From Acidobacteriota bacterium (lineage in GTDB: Bacteria > Acidobacteriota > Terriglobia > Terriglobales > Acidobacteriaceae), in assembly GCA_021810175.1 (NCBI GenBank), contig JAJZJJ010000051.1, forward strand, positions 1 to 10,302: 10,302 nucleotides of DNA, written 5' to 3'. The position numbers and the translations under genes are program-made. The notes beneath the pieces were generated by a model. The model made no database searches. It was not told the DNA's origin and worked only from the letters and a program-made list of their open reading frames with translations. Positions within the stretch are counted from its first letter, which is position 1. Every line of letters starts with the position of its first letter. Below are positions 1 to 6,698 of the stretch, in pieces.

Positions 1-54
1 AACGCCGCGCGCCGCGCCGGTCACAACAGCAATCTGAGAGTCGAGTGGTTTCAT
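1..54 (-). CDS. Short-chain dehydrogenase/reductase (SDR), N-terminal fragment
   Basis: The first 18 codons of a gene that leaves the window at position 1. Translating from the ATG at 54-52 gives MKPLDSQIAVVTGAARGV. This is the first beta strand and the start of the TGxxxGxG dinucleotide-binding loop of classical SDR enzymes, such as 3-oxoacyl-ACP reductase (FabG) and related NAD(P)H oxidoreductases. A Shine-Dalgarno-like AAGGTGA lies about 6 nt upstream of the ATG. The gene is codirectional with the secreted-protein gene at 151-1194, but a strong terminator separates them, so it probably has its own promoter or depends on read-through; no clear promoter is visible in the short gap. The substrate cannot be inferred from this fragment. 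The family call is fairly secure because the start codon, RBS and TGAARG motif agree. Confidence 0.72.
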   Translation of the reverse strand, partial: MKPLDSQIAVVTGAARGV

Positions 55-97
55 CCTGTCACCTTCGATGCCGGCTGCACCGGCTTCCGTTCCGCCG

Positions 98-132
98 AAT
101 AAAAAAGAGCGCCGCGGCTATCCGCGGCGCTC
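98..132 (-). terminator. Rho-independent terminator after the 151-1194 gene
   Basis: A perfect 11-bp GC-rich stem (107-117 pairs with 122-132) closes a 4-nt loop (118-121). On the minus strand it is followed by a run of six T at 106-101 and then ATT. It lies 19 bp past the stop codon of the minus-strand secreted-protein gene, the usual place for an intrinsic terminator. On the plus strand there is no T-run after the stem, so it should act in one direction only. Confidence 0.9.
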
Positions 133-150
133 TCGCTGTCTGGCGCTGGC

Positions 151-1194
151 CTATTCCGGCTTATAGCTGCCCTGGCCCCAGTGGAACGAAACCTCAGGCC
201 GGCACGTTGGATTCGGCGCAGGCCCTTTCTTCGTCGGATCCAGCGTGGGCGCCTGCACCACCCCGTCGAACCGCACTTCCGTCTCCCCATTGGGGTGCCC
301 GTCGACCGCCGGCAGCAGCGCAAAAATCGTCTTCCCCTGCGGGCTGGTCATCGAGTTTAGATGGTGAATGCGTCCATAGGTAATGCTCGTCAGCTTCAGC
401 GTCGCGCTGGCCGGGAATCCGCTGCCGTCCACCAGCACCATCTCCGCGTCCTTCATCCCCAGAATCACCTGCAGCTTGCATCCCTGGCTGGCGTCTTCTA
501 TCGGGAAGGGAACCGCCATCGTCGCTGCGCCTCGGCGCGCCTGGGTTTGCGACAGCAGCGCTACCCGAACCGGTTCTCCGGGCGCGGCAACCGTCCTGAT
601 GACGATTGGCTGGTTCGTCTTCATCGTCCCGGCGCAGCTGGGCGCCGGCGGCACGCCAGTCTGTTCGTTGACGTGCGGCGCCGGTGCGGATAGCGACGGA
701 GCCTGAATCGCCGTTCCGGCCGCCGCTCCCCCGGCTCCTGCCACGGTATCCATGCACACGGCCATCCCTTTAGCGTTAAAACCGATCCCGCCCATCACCG
801 GTTTAGCTGCCAGGTTCAGCGGCCAGCGCAGCAACTCCAGCTTGTCCGTGGAGGCGAAGCCCGATCCGGAAATCTCATAGCTCACCTGCGTCTCGCCGTT
901 CGCCAGTTTCGTCTTCCCCGTCTCCACCAGCTTGATCGACAATCCCGGCGTCGACATTGGCGCCCCCCACCGCGCCTCAATCTGCGCCAGTCGCAGCGCT
1001 GTGGCAATCGCCTGCTGATGGCGTCGCGCCGCTATCTCCTGCGGCGTCGGCGTCGTCGGTTCGGGCGGCAGATTCTGCAATCTCAGGCTCGGCGCCTGCG
1101 TCGGCGCCGAGGATGCCGGCGCGGACTGTCCCGCCGCGGTAAGACACATGGCAGCCGCGAAACCGCAGGCCACAGCAATCGTTCTGAAAACCAT
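151..1194 (-). CDS. Secreted protein of unknown function with two GSGF segments
   Basis: A 347-residue protein of unknown function. The chosen ATG (1194) gives a typical Sec signal peptide: MVFRT, then a hydrophobic stretch AVACGFAAAMCLTAA, with likely cleavage near residues 22-28. The open frame extends upstream to 1407, but that extension is Arg/Pro-rich, overlaps the divergent gene and would bury the signal peptide. No good Shine-Dalgarno precedes the ATG. The mature part begins with a Pro/Ala-rich linker (24-55) and a predicted helical stretch (52-76). Two similar segments follow: YEISGSGFASTDKLEL (106-121) and LVDGSGFPASATLKL (254-268). A related motif, NGET[QE]V, occurs at 99-104 and 302-307. 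This suggests duplicated beta-sandwich (Ig/IPT-like) domains, which is an inference. Cys at 147, 187, 239 and 331 could form disulfides after export. No catalytic motif is seen. Confidence 0.7.
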   Translation of the reverse strand: MVFRTIAVACGFAAAMCLTAAGQSAPASSAPTQAPSLRLQNLPPEPTTPTPQEIAARRHQQAIATALRLAQIEARWGAPMSTPGLSIKLVETGKTKLANGETQVSYEISGSGFASTDKLELLRWPLNLAAKPVMGGIGFNAKGMAVCMDTVAGAGGAAAGTAIQAPSLSAPAPHVNEQTGVPPAPSCAGTMKTNQPIVIRTVAAPGEPVRVALLSQTQARRGAATMAVPFPIEDASQGCKLQVILGMKDAEMVLVDGSGFPASATLKLTSITYGRIHHLNSMTSPQGKTIFALLPAVDGHPNGETEVRFDGVVQAPTLDPTKKGPAPNPTCRPEVSFHWGQGSYKPE

Positions 1195-1267
1195 ACGACT
1201 GAGGATATTCCAAAATCGCGACGCTGGCGATTTCTCCAGGTGACGGATCGGCCCCCCTGGCGATCTA

Positions 1268-2371
1268 ATGGATGCCATGCGATGGGCGCGCCTGTTCCTT
1301 CTGGCCGTGCTGGGAGCTTCTCTGGCTCTGGGCATCCCCATTCCCGGCATCGGCCTCCCCCAGTCCGCTTTCGCCCGCCAGCTCGGCGGCAAGCGCCTCA
1401 TTCTCAAGGACGGCTCCTACCAGATCGTCGCCAAATACCAGATCATCGGCAACCGCGTCCGCTTCCTCAGCGCCGAGCGCGACGACTGGGAAGAGATCCC
1501 CTATTCCCTCGTCGACTGGCCGGCCACCAACAAATGGAATCAGGAACATCGGTTAGGCGCAAAAACCGCTCCCTCCGCCCCTGAAAACGCCGGCGAGCGC
1601 GAAGCCGCCGCTATCGACAGGCAGGTTGCTGCCGCACGCCTCCAGGAGAAGCAGGAGCAGCCCACCGTTGCCCCTGGCCTCCAGCTCCCCAATCTCAACG
1701 GCGTCTGGGTCCTCGATAACTTCCGCGACATCCCGGAGCTGGTCGAACTGCACCAGAGTGCCGGAGACGTCAACCAGGGCGGCCGCCACAACGTCCTCCT
1801 CGCGGCCATCGCTTCGTTTCGCGGCGCTGACACCCCCATCCGCATCAATGGCCAGGCGTCGAGAGTCCATCTCCACGTGAACGATCCCCAAATCTACGTC
1901 AGCCTCACCAATCCCAAAGAAAACGTCGAGGTGGAATCAGCCATGGTGGTCAACATCCACCACCGGGCCGCCCCCGGCCACAGCAAAGATCGCCATCGTA
2001 AGCACCGCCGCCGCAAACCCCGCCACCACAAACAGCAGCCGCCGAAGAGCACCAACTTCAGCTCCCCCAACAGCCACTATGTAATCGTGCGCGTGCAGGT
2101 CGTTCCTGGCGAGCGCGTCATCGGGGCGCTCCGCCTGCGCCGCGTCGGCGTCCCCGCCCAATCCGAAGACATCATTCCCACCAAAGACGTGGTCCTTCCC
2201 GGCGCCTTCTGGATGAAGATCGTCCCTCAGCGGCCCCTCACCGTCGGCGAATACGCGCTGATGGAGATTCCCAGCCCCGGCAAGGTCAACCTCGATGTAT
2301 GGGATTTCGCCGTCTCGCCCAGCTCCCCGGAAAACAAAAACCCCATCTCCCCAATTCAGCCCACCCAATAG
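1268..2371 (+). CDS. Secreted protein of unknown function with a His/Arg/Lys-rich insert
   Basis: A 367-residue protein whose family I cannot name with a described function. Residues 5-36 look like a signal peptide (ARLFLLAVLGASLALG, likely cut after SAFA). Residues 41-92 form a compact segment, LILKDGSYQIVAKYQIIGNR through YSLVDWPATNKW, whose 'KDG-Y-V-Y-v-g-r-v' pattern resembles small beta domains found in exported bacterial proteins. A polar, coiled-coil-like linker follows (108-135). Residues 140-230 and 268-350 look like two halves of a beta-rich domain. Between them residues 231-260 are extremely basic: 19 of 30 are His, Arg or Lys. The ATG at 1268 is the first possible start after an in-frame TGA at 1241-1243; no strong RBS is visible. 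The gene is divergent from the 151-1194 gene, with 73 bp between the starts. It ends directly at a terminator. Confidence 0.72.
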   Translation: MDAMRWARLFLLAVLGASLALGIPIPGIGLPQSAFARQLGGKRLILKDGSYQIVAKYQIIGNRVRFLSAERDDWEEIPYSLVDWPATNKWNQEHRLGAKTAPSAPENAGEREAAAIDRQVAAARLQEKQEQPTVAPGLQLPNLNGVWVLDNFRDIPELVELHQSAGDVNQGGRHNVLLAAIASFRGADTPIRINGQASRVHLHVNDPQIYVSLTNPKENVEVESAMVVNIHHRAAPGHSKDRHRKHRRRKPRHHKQQPPKSTNFSSPNSHYVIVRVQVVPGERVIGALRLRRVGVPAQSEDIIPTKDVVLPGAFWMKIVPQRPLTVGEYALMEIPSPGKVNLDVWDFAVSPSSPENKNPISPIQPTQ

Positions 2372-2373
2372 AA

Positions 2374-2397
2374 AACGGCGGAGTCTCCTCCGCCGTT
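2374..2397. terminator. Probable bidirectional terminator between the secreted-protein gene and efp
   Basis: A perfect 10-bp inverted repeat (2374-2383 with 2388-2397) closes a 4-nt loop, TCTC. It begins 2 bp past the TAG of the plus-strand gene and lies 30 bp past the stop of efp on the opposite strand. The plus-strand T-tract is short (GTT follows the stem), and on the minus strand the stem is followed by TTC. The convergent position fits shared use by both genes, although both U-tracts are weak. Confidence 0.75.
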
Positions 2398-2426
2398 GTT
2401 CCTCAGCTCACCACAATGTTTCCGGC

Positions 2427-2987
2427 TTAGGCGCGGCTCAGGTAGGCGCCCTCGGCCGTGTCCACCCGAATCTTCTCGCCCTCGTTGATAAACGGGGGCA
2501 CCTGCACCACCAGCCCCGTCTCCAGCTTCGCCGGCTTGGTCACCGACGACGCCGTTGCCGATTTCAGCCCCGGCTCCGTCTCCACCACCGTCAGCTCCAC
2601 CGTCTGCGGCAGCTCGATGCCCACCGCCACGCCGTCGAAGAACGACACCTGAATCTGCAGATTCGCAATCAGGTAGTCCACCGCGTCGCCCAGTGTGTCC
2701 CGCTTCAGGTGCGTCTGCTCGTAGTTCTCCGTGTTCATGAAGTAGTAGTCGTCCCCGTCGTTGTACAGGAATTCCATGGCGATCTCGTCCACGATGACGC
2801 GCTCGATGGGGTCGGGCGAGCGAAAACGGTGCTCGAACATCGCTCCGGTGCGCAGGTTGCGCAGTTTGGCCTGGATAAATGCGCGCAGGTTGCCGGGCGT
2901 GCGGTGCTCGACCGAAAAGACCGCGTGCAGCTCGTTGTTGTGCTTGATGATCATGCCCGGGCGCAGCTGGGTGGCGGGAATCGCCAT
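2427..2987 (-). CDS. efp: Translation elongation factor P
   Basis: EF-P binds between the ribosomal P and E sites and relieves stalling at consecutive prolines. The 186-residue product matches the usual family length of about 185-190. Recognisable parts are the N-terminal KOW-like domain (RPGMIIKHNNELH, residues 9-21), the tip loop (EHRTPGNLRAF, 27-37), KLRNLRTG, the central OB domain with FLYNDGDDYYFMN, and the C-terminal OB domain with VVETEPGLKSATAS, ETGLVVQVPPFI and GEKIRVDT near the end. The ATG at 2987 is preceded by a perfect AAGGAG (3002-2997) with 9 nt spacing, so an upstream extension of the frame is rejected. The tip residue that is a modified Lys34 in E. coli, or Arg32 in Pseudomonas, is Asn33 here, so neither the EpmAB nor the EarP modification can apply at that position. 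The gene sits 140 bp downstream of the FecR-like gene and probably has its own promoter. Confidence 0.97.
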   Translation of the reverse strand: MAIPATQLRPGMIIKHNNELHAVFSVEHRTPGNLRAFIQAKLRNLRTGAMFEHRFRSPDPIERVIVDEIAMEFLYNDGDDYYFMNTENYEQTHLKRDTLGDAVDYLIANLQIQVSFFDGVAVGIELPQTVELTVVETEPGLKSATASSVTKPAKLETGLVVQVPPFINEGEKIRVDTAEGAYLSRA

Positions 2988-2996
2988 AAGGATAGG

Positions 2997-3002
2997 CTCC
3001 TT
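2997..3002 (-). promoter_or_regulatory. Strong Shine-Dalgarno of efp
   Basis: AAGGAG on the minus strand lies 9 nt before the ATG at 2987. It is a perfect Shine-Dalgarno core, far stronger than the ribosome-binding sites of the other genes here. It fixes the efp start and fits high expression of a translation factor. Confidence 0.85.
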
Positions 3003-3071
3003 GCAGAAAATGGATGCGGAATCTGGCGGCGGATCGCGCCGCGCGGCCAACCTCAAGGGTGGCCCGCGCAA

Positions 3072-3115
3072 AACATACTCCGGCAGTATCGATTTTATCC
3101 CAGCGACTCTTTCAG
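3072..3115 (-). promoter_or_regulatory. Possible efp promoter region
   Basis: The 140 bp between efp and the FecR-like gene contains the most AT-rich stretch of the area. On the minus strand it holds candidate -10 boxes TAAAAT (3097-3092), GATACT (3090-3085) and TATGTT (3077-3072). No convincing -35 sequence accompanies them, so the exact promoter cannot be assigned. The region is the natural place for an efp promoter. Confidence 0.3.
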
Positions 3116-3127
3116 CCCCGTCGCCGC

Positions 3128-4084
3128 CTACTTCCGCCGCAGCAGCCGCCGGAAAAAGTGACCAATCCTCCGGAAGATTCCTCGATGCCGCCGACCGTCC
3201 GGCTCCTCCGCCCGAACCGCCTTCCGCCGGGCCGCCGCCTCAGCCTTCGTCGCCCGCGGAGCAGCCGCCGGCAGCGCCTCCGGATGCCGCCCGCTGTACG
3301 CCAGCGGCGCTTCCACCTCGGTCTGCGTCCGCCCGATCGGCTCAGGCTTCTCCGAGGCAGGCCCCGGCGGCTTCCGCAAGCCTTCGCTCTCCGCCAGCGG
3401 GAACGGATTCTCCTTCTCCGCCACGCTCTCGCCCGGCTGCGCCGCCTTTCTGCCCGTCACACCCGCCTTTGCCACCGACACGTTCGGCGGACATCCGCAC
3501 GGCTCCTGCTCGTTGTCCACCACCTCGTTCAGGCTGCCATGCTCGAACAGCACCCGCTGGTTCGCCTGCACCCGATACGCTCCGCCGCTGAACAGGCTCG
3601 TCGCCAGCACATACGGCGCATTCTTCCCGTGATTCGCCAGGCACGTGTCGCCCTGCTGGTTCACCCGCAGGCTCACATCGGCCCGCCCCGGCGGCGAAAT
3701 CAGGATGCGCAGATCCGGCGTCAGAATCACATCCGAGTAGCGGCCCGTCTTGTAGCGCGCCTCAAAAGCACCCCGGTCGACCGACATCATCAGCCCGCCA
3801 TCCCGGATCGACTTGTCCGTCGAAAGCTGCAGCTTCGTCGAGGCGCAGACATCCACGCTGCCTCCGCGCGTCAGCTCCACATGTGCCGTCTTATCGCCCG
3901 CTCGGATCGAACCGTCGTCGCCGATCGTCGCCCGCCCGTTCGCCACCGACAGCGATCCCGACAGCGACACTCCCTCGATGGGAACCGTGGCGATCGAAGG
4001 CTGCACGCCCGCCGTCGAAGACTGCGCCGCCGCCACGGCAGCTCCCGCGGCCACCACCAGCGGCACGAAGTACAAAAACCTCAC
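3128..4084 (-). CDS. Secreted FecR-like protein of unknown function with a cationic C-terminal tail
   Basis: A 318-residue exported protein. The signal peptide is MRFLYFVPLVVAAGAAVAAA with likely cleavage before Q21. Residues 40-190 resemble the beta-rich FecR fold: repeated turns SLSVANGRATIG, GDKTAHVELTRGGSVDVCAS, DVILTPDLRILIS, SLRVNQQGDTCLAN and GGAYRVQANQRVLFEHG. This likeness is my reading of the pattern, not a search result. Cys occur at 80, 148, 196 and 198 (the last pair in CGCPP). A Pro/Glu/Ala-rich, probably disordered region (about 200-290) leads to an Arg-rich end, RRHRGIFRRIGHFFRRLLRRK (298-318), which would form a strongly cationic amphipathic helix. The start is GTG at 4084; its first base is the last base of the trpG TAG (TAGTG), and GGAG lies about 7 nt upstream, implying translational coupling with trpG. 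The function, and why it is tied to trp genes, are unknown. Confidence 0.8.
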   Translation of the reverse strand: MRFLYFVPLVVAAGAAVAAAQSSTAGVQPSIATVPIEGVSLSGSLSVANGRATIGDDGSIRAGDKTAHVELTRGGSVDVCASTKLQLSTDKSIRDGGLMMSVDRGAFEARYKTGRYSDVILTPDLRILISPPGRADVSLRVNQQGDTCLANHGKNAPYVLATSLFSGGAYRVQANQRVLFEHGSLNEVVDNEQEPCGCPPNVSVAKAGVTGRKAAQPGESVAEKENPFPLAESEGLRKPPGPASEKPEPIGRTQTEVEAPLAYSGRHPEALPAAAPRATKAEAAARRKAVRAEEPDGRRHRGIFRRIGHFFRRLLRRK

Positions 4085-4647
4085 TACAGCTCCAGAAAAT
4101 TCCTGATCAGCCGCTTGCCGTCGTTCGTCAGCACGCTCTCCGGATGGAACTGCACTCCCTCCACCTTCAGCGTGCGATGCCGCAGCCCCATGATCGTCCC
4201 ATCCGCCGTCCGCGCTGAGATTTCCAGCTCCTCCGGCAGTCCTTCCTCCTGCACGATCAGCGAGTGATATCGCGTGCAGGTCATCGGCGACGGAATCCCG
4301 GTAAAGATCGTCCGGCCGTCATGCTGCACCGGACTCGTCTTGCCGTGCATCAGCTTCGGCGCGCGCACCACCTGCCCGCCAAACGCCGCTCCAATCGCCT
4401 GATGCCCCAGGCATACCCCCAGGATCGGCGTCCTGCCCGCCATCCGCCGCACCAGCTCCATCGAAATGCCGGCTTCCTGCGGCGTGCACGGCCCCGGCGA
4501 AATCACAATCCGCTCCGGCGCCAGCGCTTCCACCTCATCCACCGTCAGCTCATCGTTGCGGCGCACTTCGACGTCCGCCCCCAGCTCACCCATGTACTGC
4601 ACCAGGTTAAAGGTGAACGAATCGTAGTTGTCCAGCACAAAGACCAT
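4084..4647 (-). CDS. trpG: Anthranilate synthase component II (glutamine amidotransferase)
   Basis: A class I glutamine amidotransferase of 187 residues, the usual length for a stand-alone TrpG/PabA. It hydrolyses glutamine and passes ammonia to TrpE for anthranilate formation. Visible motifs are [13 protein letters not shown] at the N-terminus, the oxyanion-region [10 protein letters not shown] (51-60), the nucleophile elbow [10 protein letters not shown] with Cys79, [12 protein letters not shown] (99-110), RYHSL (126-130), and the catalytic His168/Glu170 in VQFHPES. The full Cys-His-Glu triad is present. Such subunits can also serve aminodeoxychorismate synthase (PabA) in folate synthesis; adjacency to trpE favours the tryptophan role but does not exclude dual use. 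It starts 42 bp after the trpE stop, with GAGG close to the ATG, and overlaps the next gene by one base. Confidence is high. Confidence 0.96.
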   Translation of the reverse strand: MVFVLDNYDSFTFNLVQYMGELGADVEVRRNDELTVDEVEALAPERIVISPGPCTPQEAGISMELVRRMAGRTPILGVCLGHQAIGAAFGGQVVRAPKLMHGKTSPVQHDGRTIFTGIPSPMTCTRYHSLIVQEEGLPEELEISARTADGTIMGLRHRTLKVEGVQFHPESVLTNDGKRLIRNFLEL

Positions 4648-4689
4648 GTGTCCTCAGTGTAGCCTTCGCAATCCAGCCGCCGCCAGCGC

Positions 4690-6252
4690 CTACTCGCCCC
4701 GTGCCCGCTCGATCGCCCGCACCACGGCCTTCGCCTTGTTCAGGCTCTCCTCGTATTCCTTCTCCGGAACCGAGTCCGCCACAATCCCCGCTCCTGCCTG
4801 GATGTACCCCTGCCGCCCTTCCATCAGCAGCGTCCGGATCGCGATGCACGACGTCAGATTCCCCGAGTAATCCGCGAACAGCACCGACCCGCCGTAGATG
4901 CCCCGCCGCGTCGGCTCCAGCTCCTCGATAATCTCCATCGCGCGAATCTTCGGAGCGCCGCTCAGCGTTCCCGCCGGGAAGCATGACCGCAGCGCATCCA
5001 CCGCCGTCAGCTCCGGCCGCAGCTGGCCTTCCACCGAGCTCACCAGGTGCATCACATGCGAGTACCGCTCCACGAACATCAGATCTGTCACCTTCACAGT
5101 TCCGTATTCGCTCACCCGTCCCACATCGTTGCGCCCCAGATCCACCAGCATCACATGCTCGGCCACTTCCTTCTCGTCGGCCAGCATCTCCCGCTCCGCT
5201 TCCAGATCCGTTGCCTCCGTCGCGCCCCGCGGCCGCGTGCCCGCAATCGGCCGGTACTCCACCTTCCGGCCCTCCACCCGCACCAGCAGCTCCGGCGACG
5301 ACCCCACAATGTGCGTCGTCTCCTCCTTGCCCTTCTTCGCCCCCGGCTTCTTCCGCCCAAAGCGCAGAAAGTACATGTACGGTGACGGGTTCACGATCCG
5401 CAGCGCCCGGTACACCGAAAACGGATCCACCCCAGGCTCCATATTCAGCCGCTGCGACAGCACCACCTGAAAAATGTCTCCGGCCGCGATGTACTCCTTG
5501 GCCTGCTCCACCGCCTTCATGAACGCCGCCTTCTTCGTCGGCGACGTCACCCGTAGTTTGCCCACCGGCTTCCGCGTCGGCAGCTTCGGCAGCGGCTGCG
5601 CCAGCCGCCTCTCCAGCCGGTTCAGCCGCTTCAGTGCATCTTCATACGCCGCCTGCGGCTTCTGCCGCCGCAGATCCGCCGTCACCACCAGCAGAATCTC
5701 CTTCTTCACATGGTCGAAGGCCAGCACCTCGTCGAAGAACATCAGGCAAGCATCCGGCAGCTCCAGATCGTCCACCGTGTCTTCCGGCAGCCGCTCAATC
5801 TGCCGCACCACGTCGTAGGACAGGAACCCCACCGCGCCCGCCGTAAACTGCGGCAGCCCCGCGATTCGCGCCGGCTGATGCCCCGTCAGCGCCTCCCGCA
5901 GCAGCGCGAAAACGTCGCCCGTCACCCGCCGCGTCCGCCCGTGCTCCGTGATCTCAATCTCCTGCCCATAGGAGACGATCCGCCGGCTTGGCCGAATCCC
6001 GATGTATGTGTACCGCCCCAGCCGTTCGCCGCCCTCCACCGACTCCAGCAGAAAGCACTCCGGCTCCGCCGCCGCCACCCGCAGAAACGCCGACACCGGC
6101 GTCTCCAGATCCGCCGTCAGCGTCCGGTACAGCGGCACCAGCGTATGCGCCTTCGCCAGCCGCAGAAACTCCGCGCGCTCCGGCAGGGAAACCTTCTGTG
6201 CGCCGGAACGCTTTCCGGCCACTTTTTTCTTCAGGGTCGTCATCGTGTTCAT
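4690..6252 (-). CDS. trpE: Anthranilate synthase component I
   Basis: This subunit converts chorismate and ammonia to anthranilate, the first committed step of tryptophan synthesis. With the ATG at 6252 the protein has 520 residues, normal for TrpE. The N-terminal domain carries LLES (68-71), the family's known tryptophan feedback site, followed by GRYTYIG. The chorismate-binding domain contains GDIFQVVLSQR (258-268), NPSPYMYFLRFG (288-299), VGSSPELLVRVEG, RPIAGTRPRGA (334-344), DLGRNDVGRV (371-380), PAGTLSGAPK (426-435), GIYGGSV (451-457) and GAGIVADSVPEKEYEE. A Lys-rich insert, RKKPGAKKGKEE, interrupts the segment between YFLRFG and VGSSPE. The frame runs upstream to 6360 over vapC, but that part is not TrpE-like; ATG 6243 is a second possible start, and neither has a strong RBS. 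Only 29 bp separate it from the vapC stop, so no leader-peptide attenuator fits in the gap. Confidence 0.96.
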   Translation of the reverse strand: MNTMTTLKKKVAGKRSGAQKVSLPERAEFLRLAKAHTLVPLYRTLTADLETPVSAFLRVAAAEPECFLLESVEGGERLGRYTYIGIRPSRRIVSYGQEIEITEHGRTRRVTGDVFALLREALTGHQPARIAGLPQFTAGAVGFLSYDVVRQIERLPEDTVDDLELPDACLMFFDEVLAFDHVKKEILLVVTADLRRQKPQAAYEDALKRLNRLERRLAQPLPKLPTRKPVGKLRVTSPTKKAAFMKAVEQAKEYIAAGDIFQVVLSQRLNMEPGVDPFSVYRALRIVNPSPYMYFLRFGRKKPGAKKGKEETTHIVGSSPELLVRVEGRKVEYRPIAGTRPRGATEATDLEAEREMLADEKEVAEHVMLVDLGRNDVGRVSEYGTVKVTDLMFVERYSHVMHLVSSVEGQLRPELTAVDALRSCFPAGTLSGAPKIRAMEIIEELEPTRRGIYGGSVLFADYSGNLTSCIAIRTLLMEGRQGYIQAGAGIVADSVPEKEYEESLNKAKAVVRAIERARGE

Positions 6253-6281
6253 AGTACCGTGACGCGAGAACAACGGCAGCT

Positions 6282-6698
6282 TCAGGGAAGGGTCAGCAGC
6301 CGAATCGGTGCGCACGTGGCGTAGCGGGCAAAATCCCCGTCGCTGGTGAAGATGGTCCACTGCCGCCTCAGAGCGACCCCACAGAGAAGAAAGTCCACCG
6401 CGCTGCCCGCAATGCCCTCGGCCCGGCAGCGGTTGCTCAGGCGCGCGGCTTCCTCATAGTCCTCGACAGAGAGCGAAATGTCTGGGAACGCCCGCAGGGA
6501 CCGCCGCAAACGCTCGTACTGCCCCGGCTCCCGAATCCCGCTCAGCAATTCCTGCCGAATCGCGCCAGGCAGAGCGACCATGCCGTCGCCGATGAGCTGT
6601 TCCAGCGCCCCGCGCAGCTTTTGCTCTCGCGGATTCAGTCTGTCTCCGCTCCGCCGCAGCGCCAGCGACCAGATCGGAGTATCCACAAGGACCATCAT
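6282..6698 (-). CDS. vapC: Type II toxin VapC, PIN-domain ribonuclease
   Basis: A 138-residue PIN-domain protein. VapC toxins are Mg-dependent endoribonucleases that cleave tRNA or rRNA and are held inactive by VapB. The conserved acidic residues are in place: Asp6 in VLVDTPIW, Glu50 in AIRQELLSGI, Asp102 in GSAVDFLLCG and Asp120 in FTSDGDFARYA. The 'D-IW' start, the 'RQELLSGI' helix and the 'SAVDFLLCGVALRR' helix are typical of the family. The ATG at 6698 (followed by a second ATG at 6695) overlaps the vapB stop as ATGA, the usual arrangement for translational coupling in toxin-antitoxin pairs. The same frame stays open as far as 7949 across hisS, but that is an antisense artefact. The toxin looks intact. 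The RNA target cannot be predicted. Confidence 0.93.
   Translation of the reverse strand: MMVLVDTPIWSLALRRSGDRLNPREQKLRGALEQLIGDGMVALPGAIRQELLSGIREPGQYERLRRSLRAFPDISLSVEDYEEAARLSNRCRAEGIAGSAVDFLLCGVALRRQWTIFTSDGDFARYATCAPIRLLTLP

Noticed and set aside
70..84. Short GCCGG...CCGGC hairpin upstream of the SDR gene
   Set aside because: Five base pairs in very GC-rich DNA is expected by chance and no regulatory context supports it.
1195..1407. 71-residue N-terminal extension of the 151-1194 protein
   Set aside because: It is Arg/Pro-rich, overlaps the start of the divergent gene and would bury a clear signal peptide. The ATG at 1194 is the better start.
2295..3161. Plus-strand open frame across efp
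   Set aside because: It is His/Arg/Leu-rich nonsense and lies antisense to a clear EF-P gene.
3014..4267. 417-residue plus-strand open frame over the FecR-like gene and trpG
   Set aside because: It is dominated by Arg/His/Pro from the complement of the real genes. The minus strand has a signal peptide, a coupled start and coherent protein features.
4648..4689. A separate promoter or small gene between trpE and trpG
   Set aside because: The 42-bp gap shows no -10/-35 pair and no credible ORF; it fits an ordinary intra-operon spacer.
6253..6281. A trp leader peptide or attenuator upstream of trpE
   Set aside because: The 29-bp gap has no room for a leader ORF with Trp codons plus alternative hairpins.
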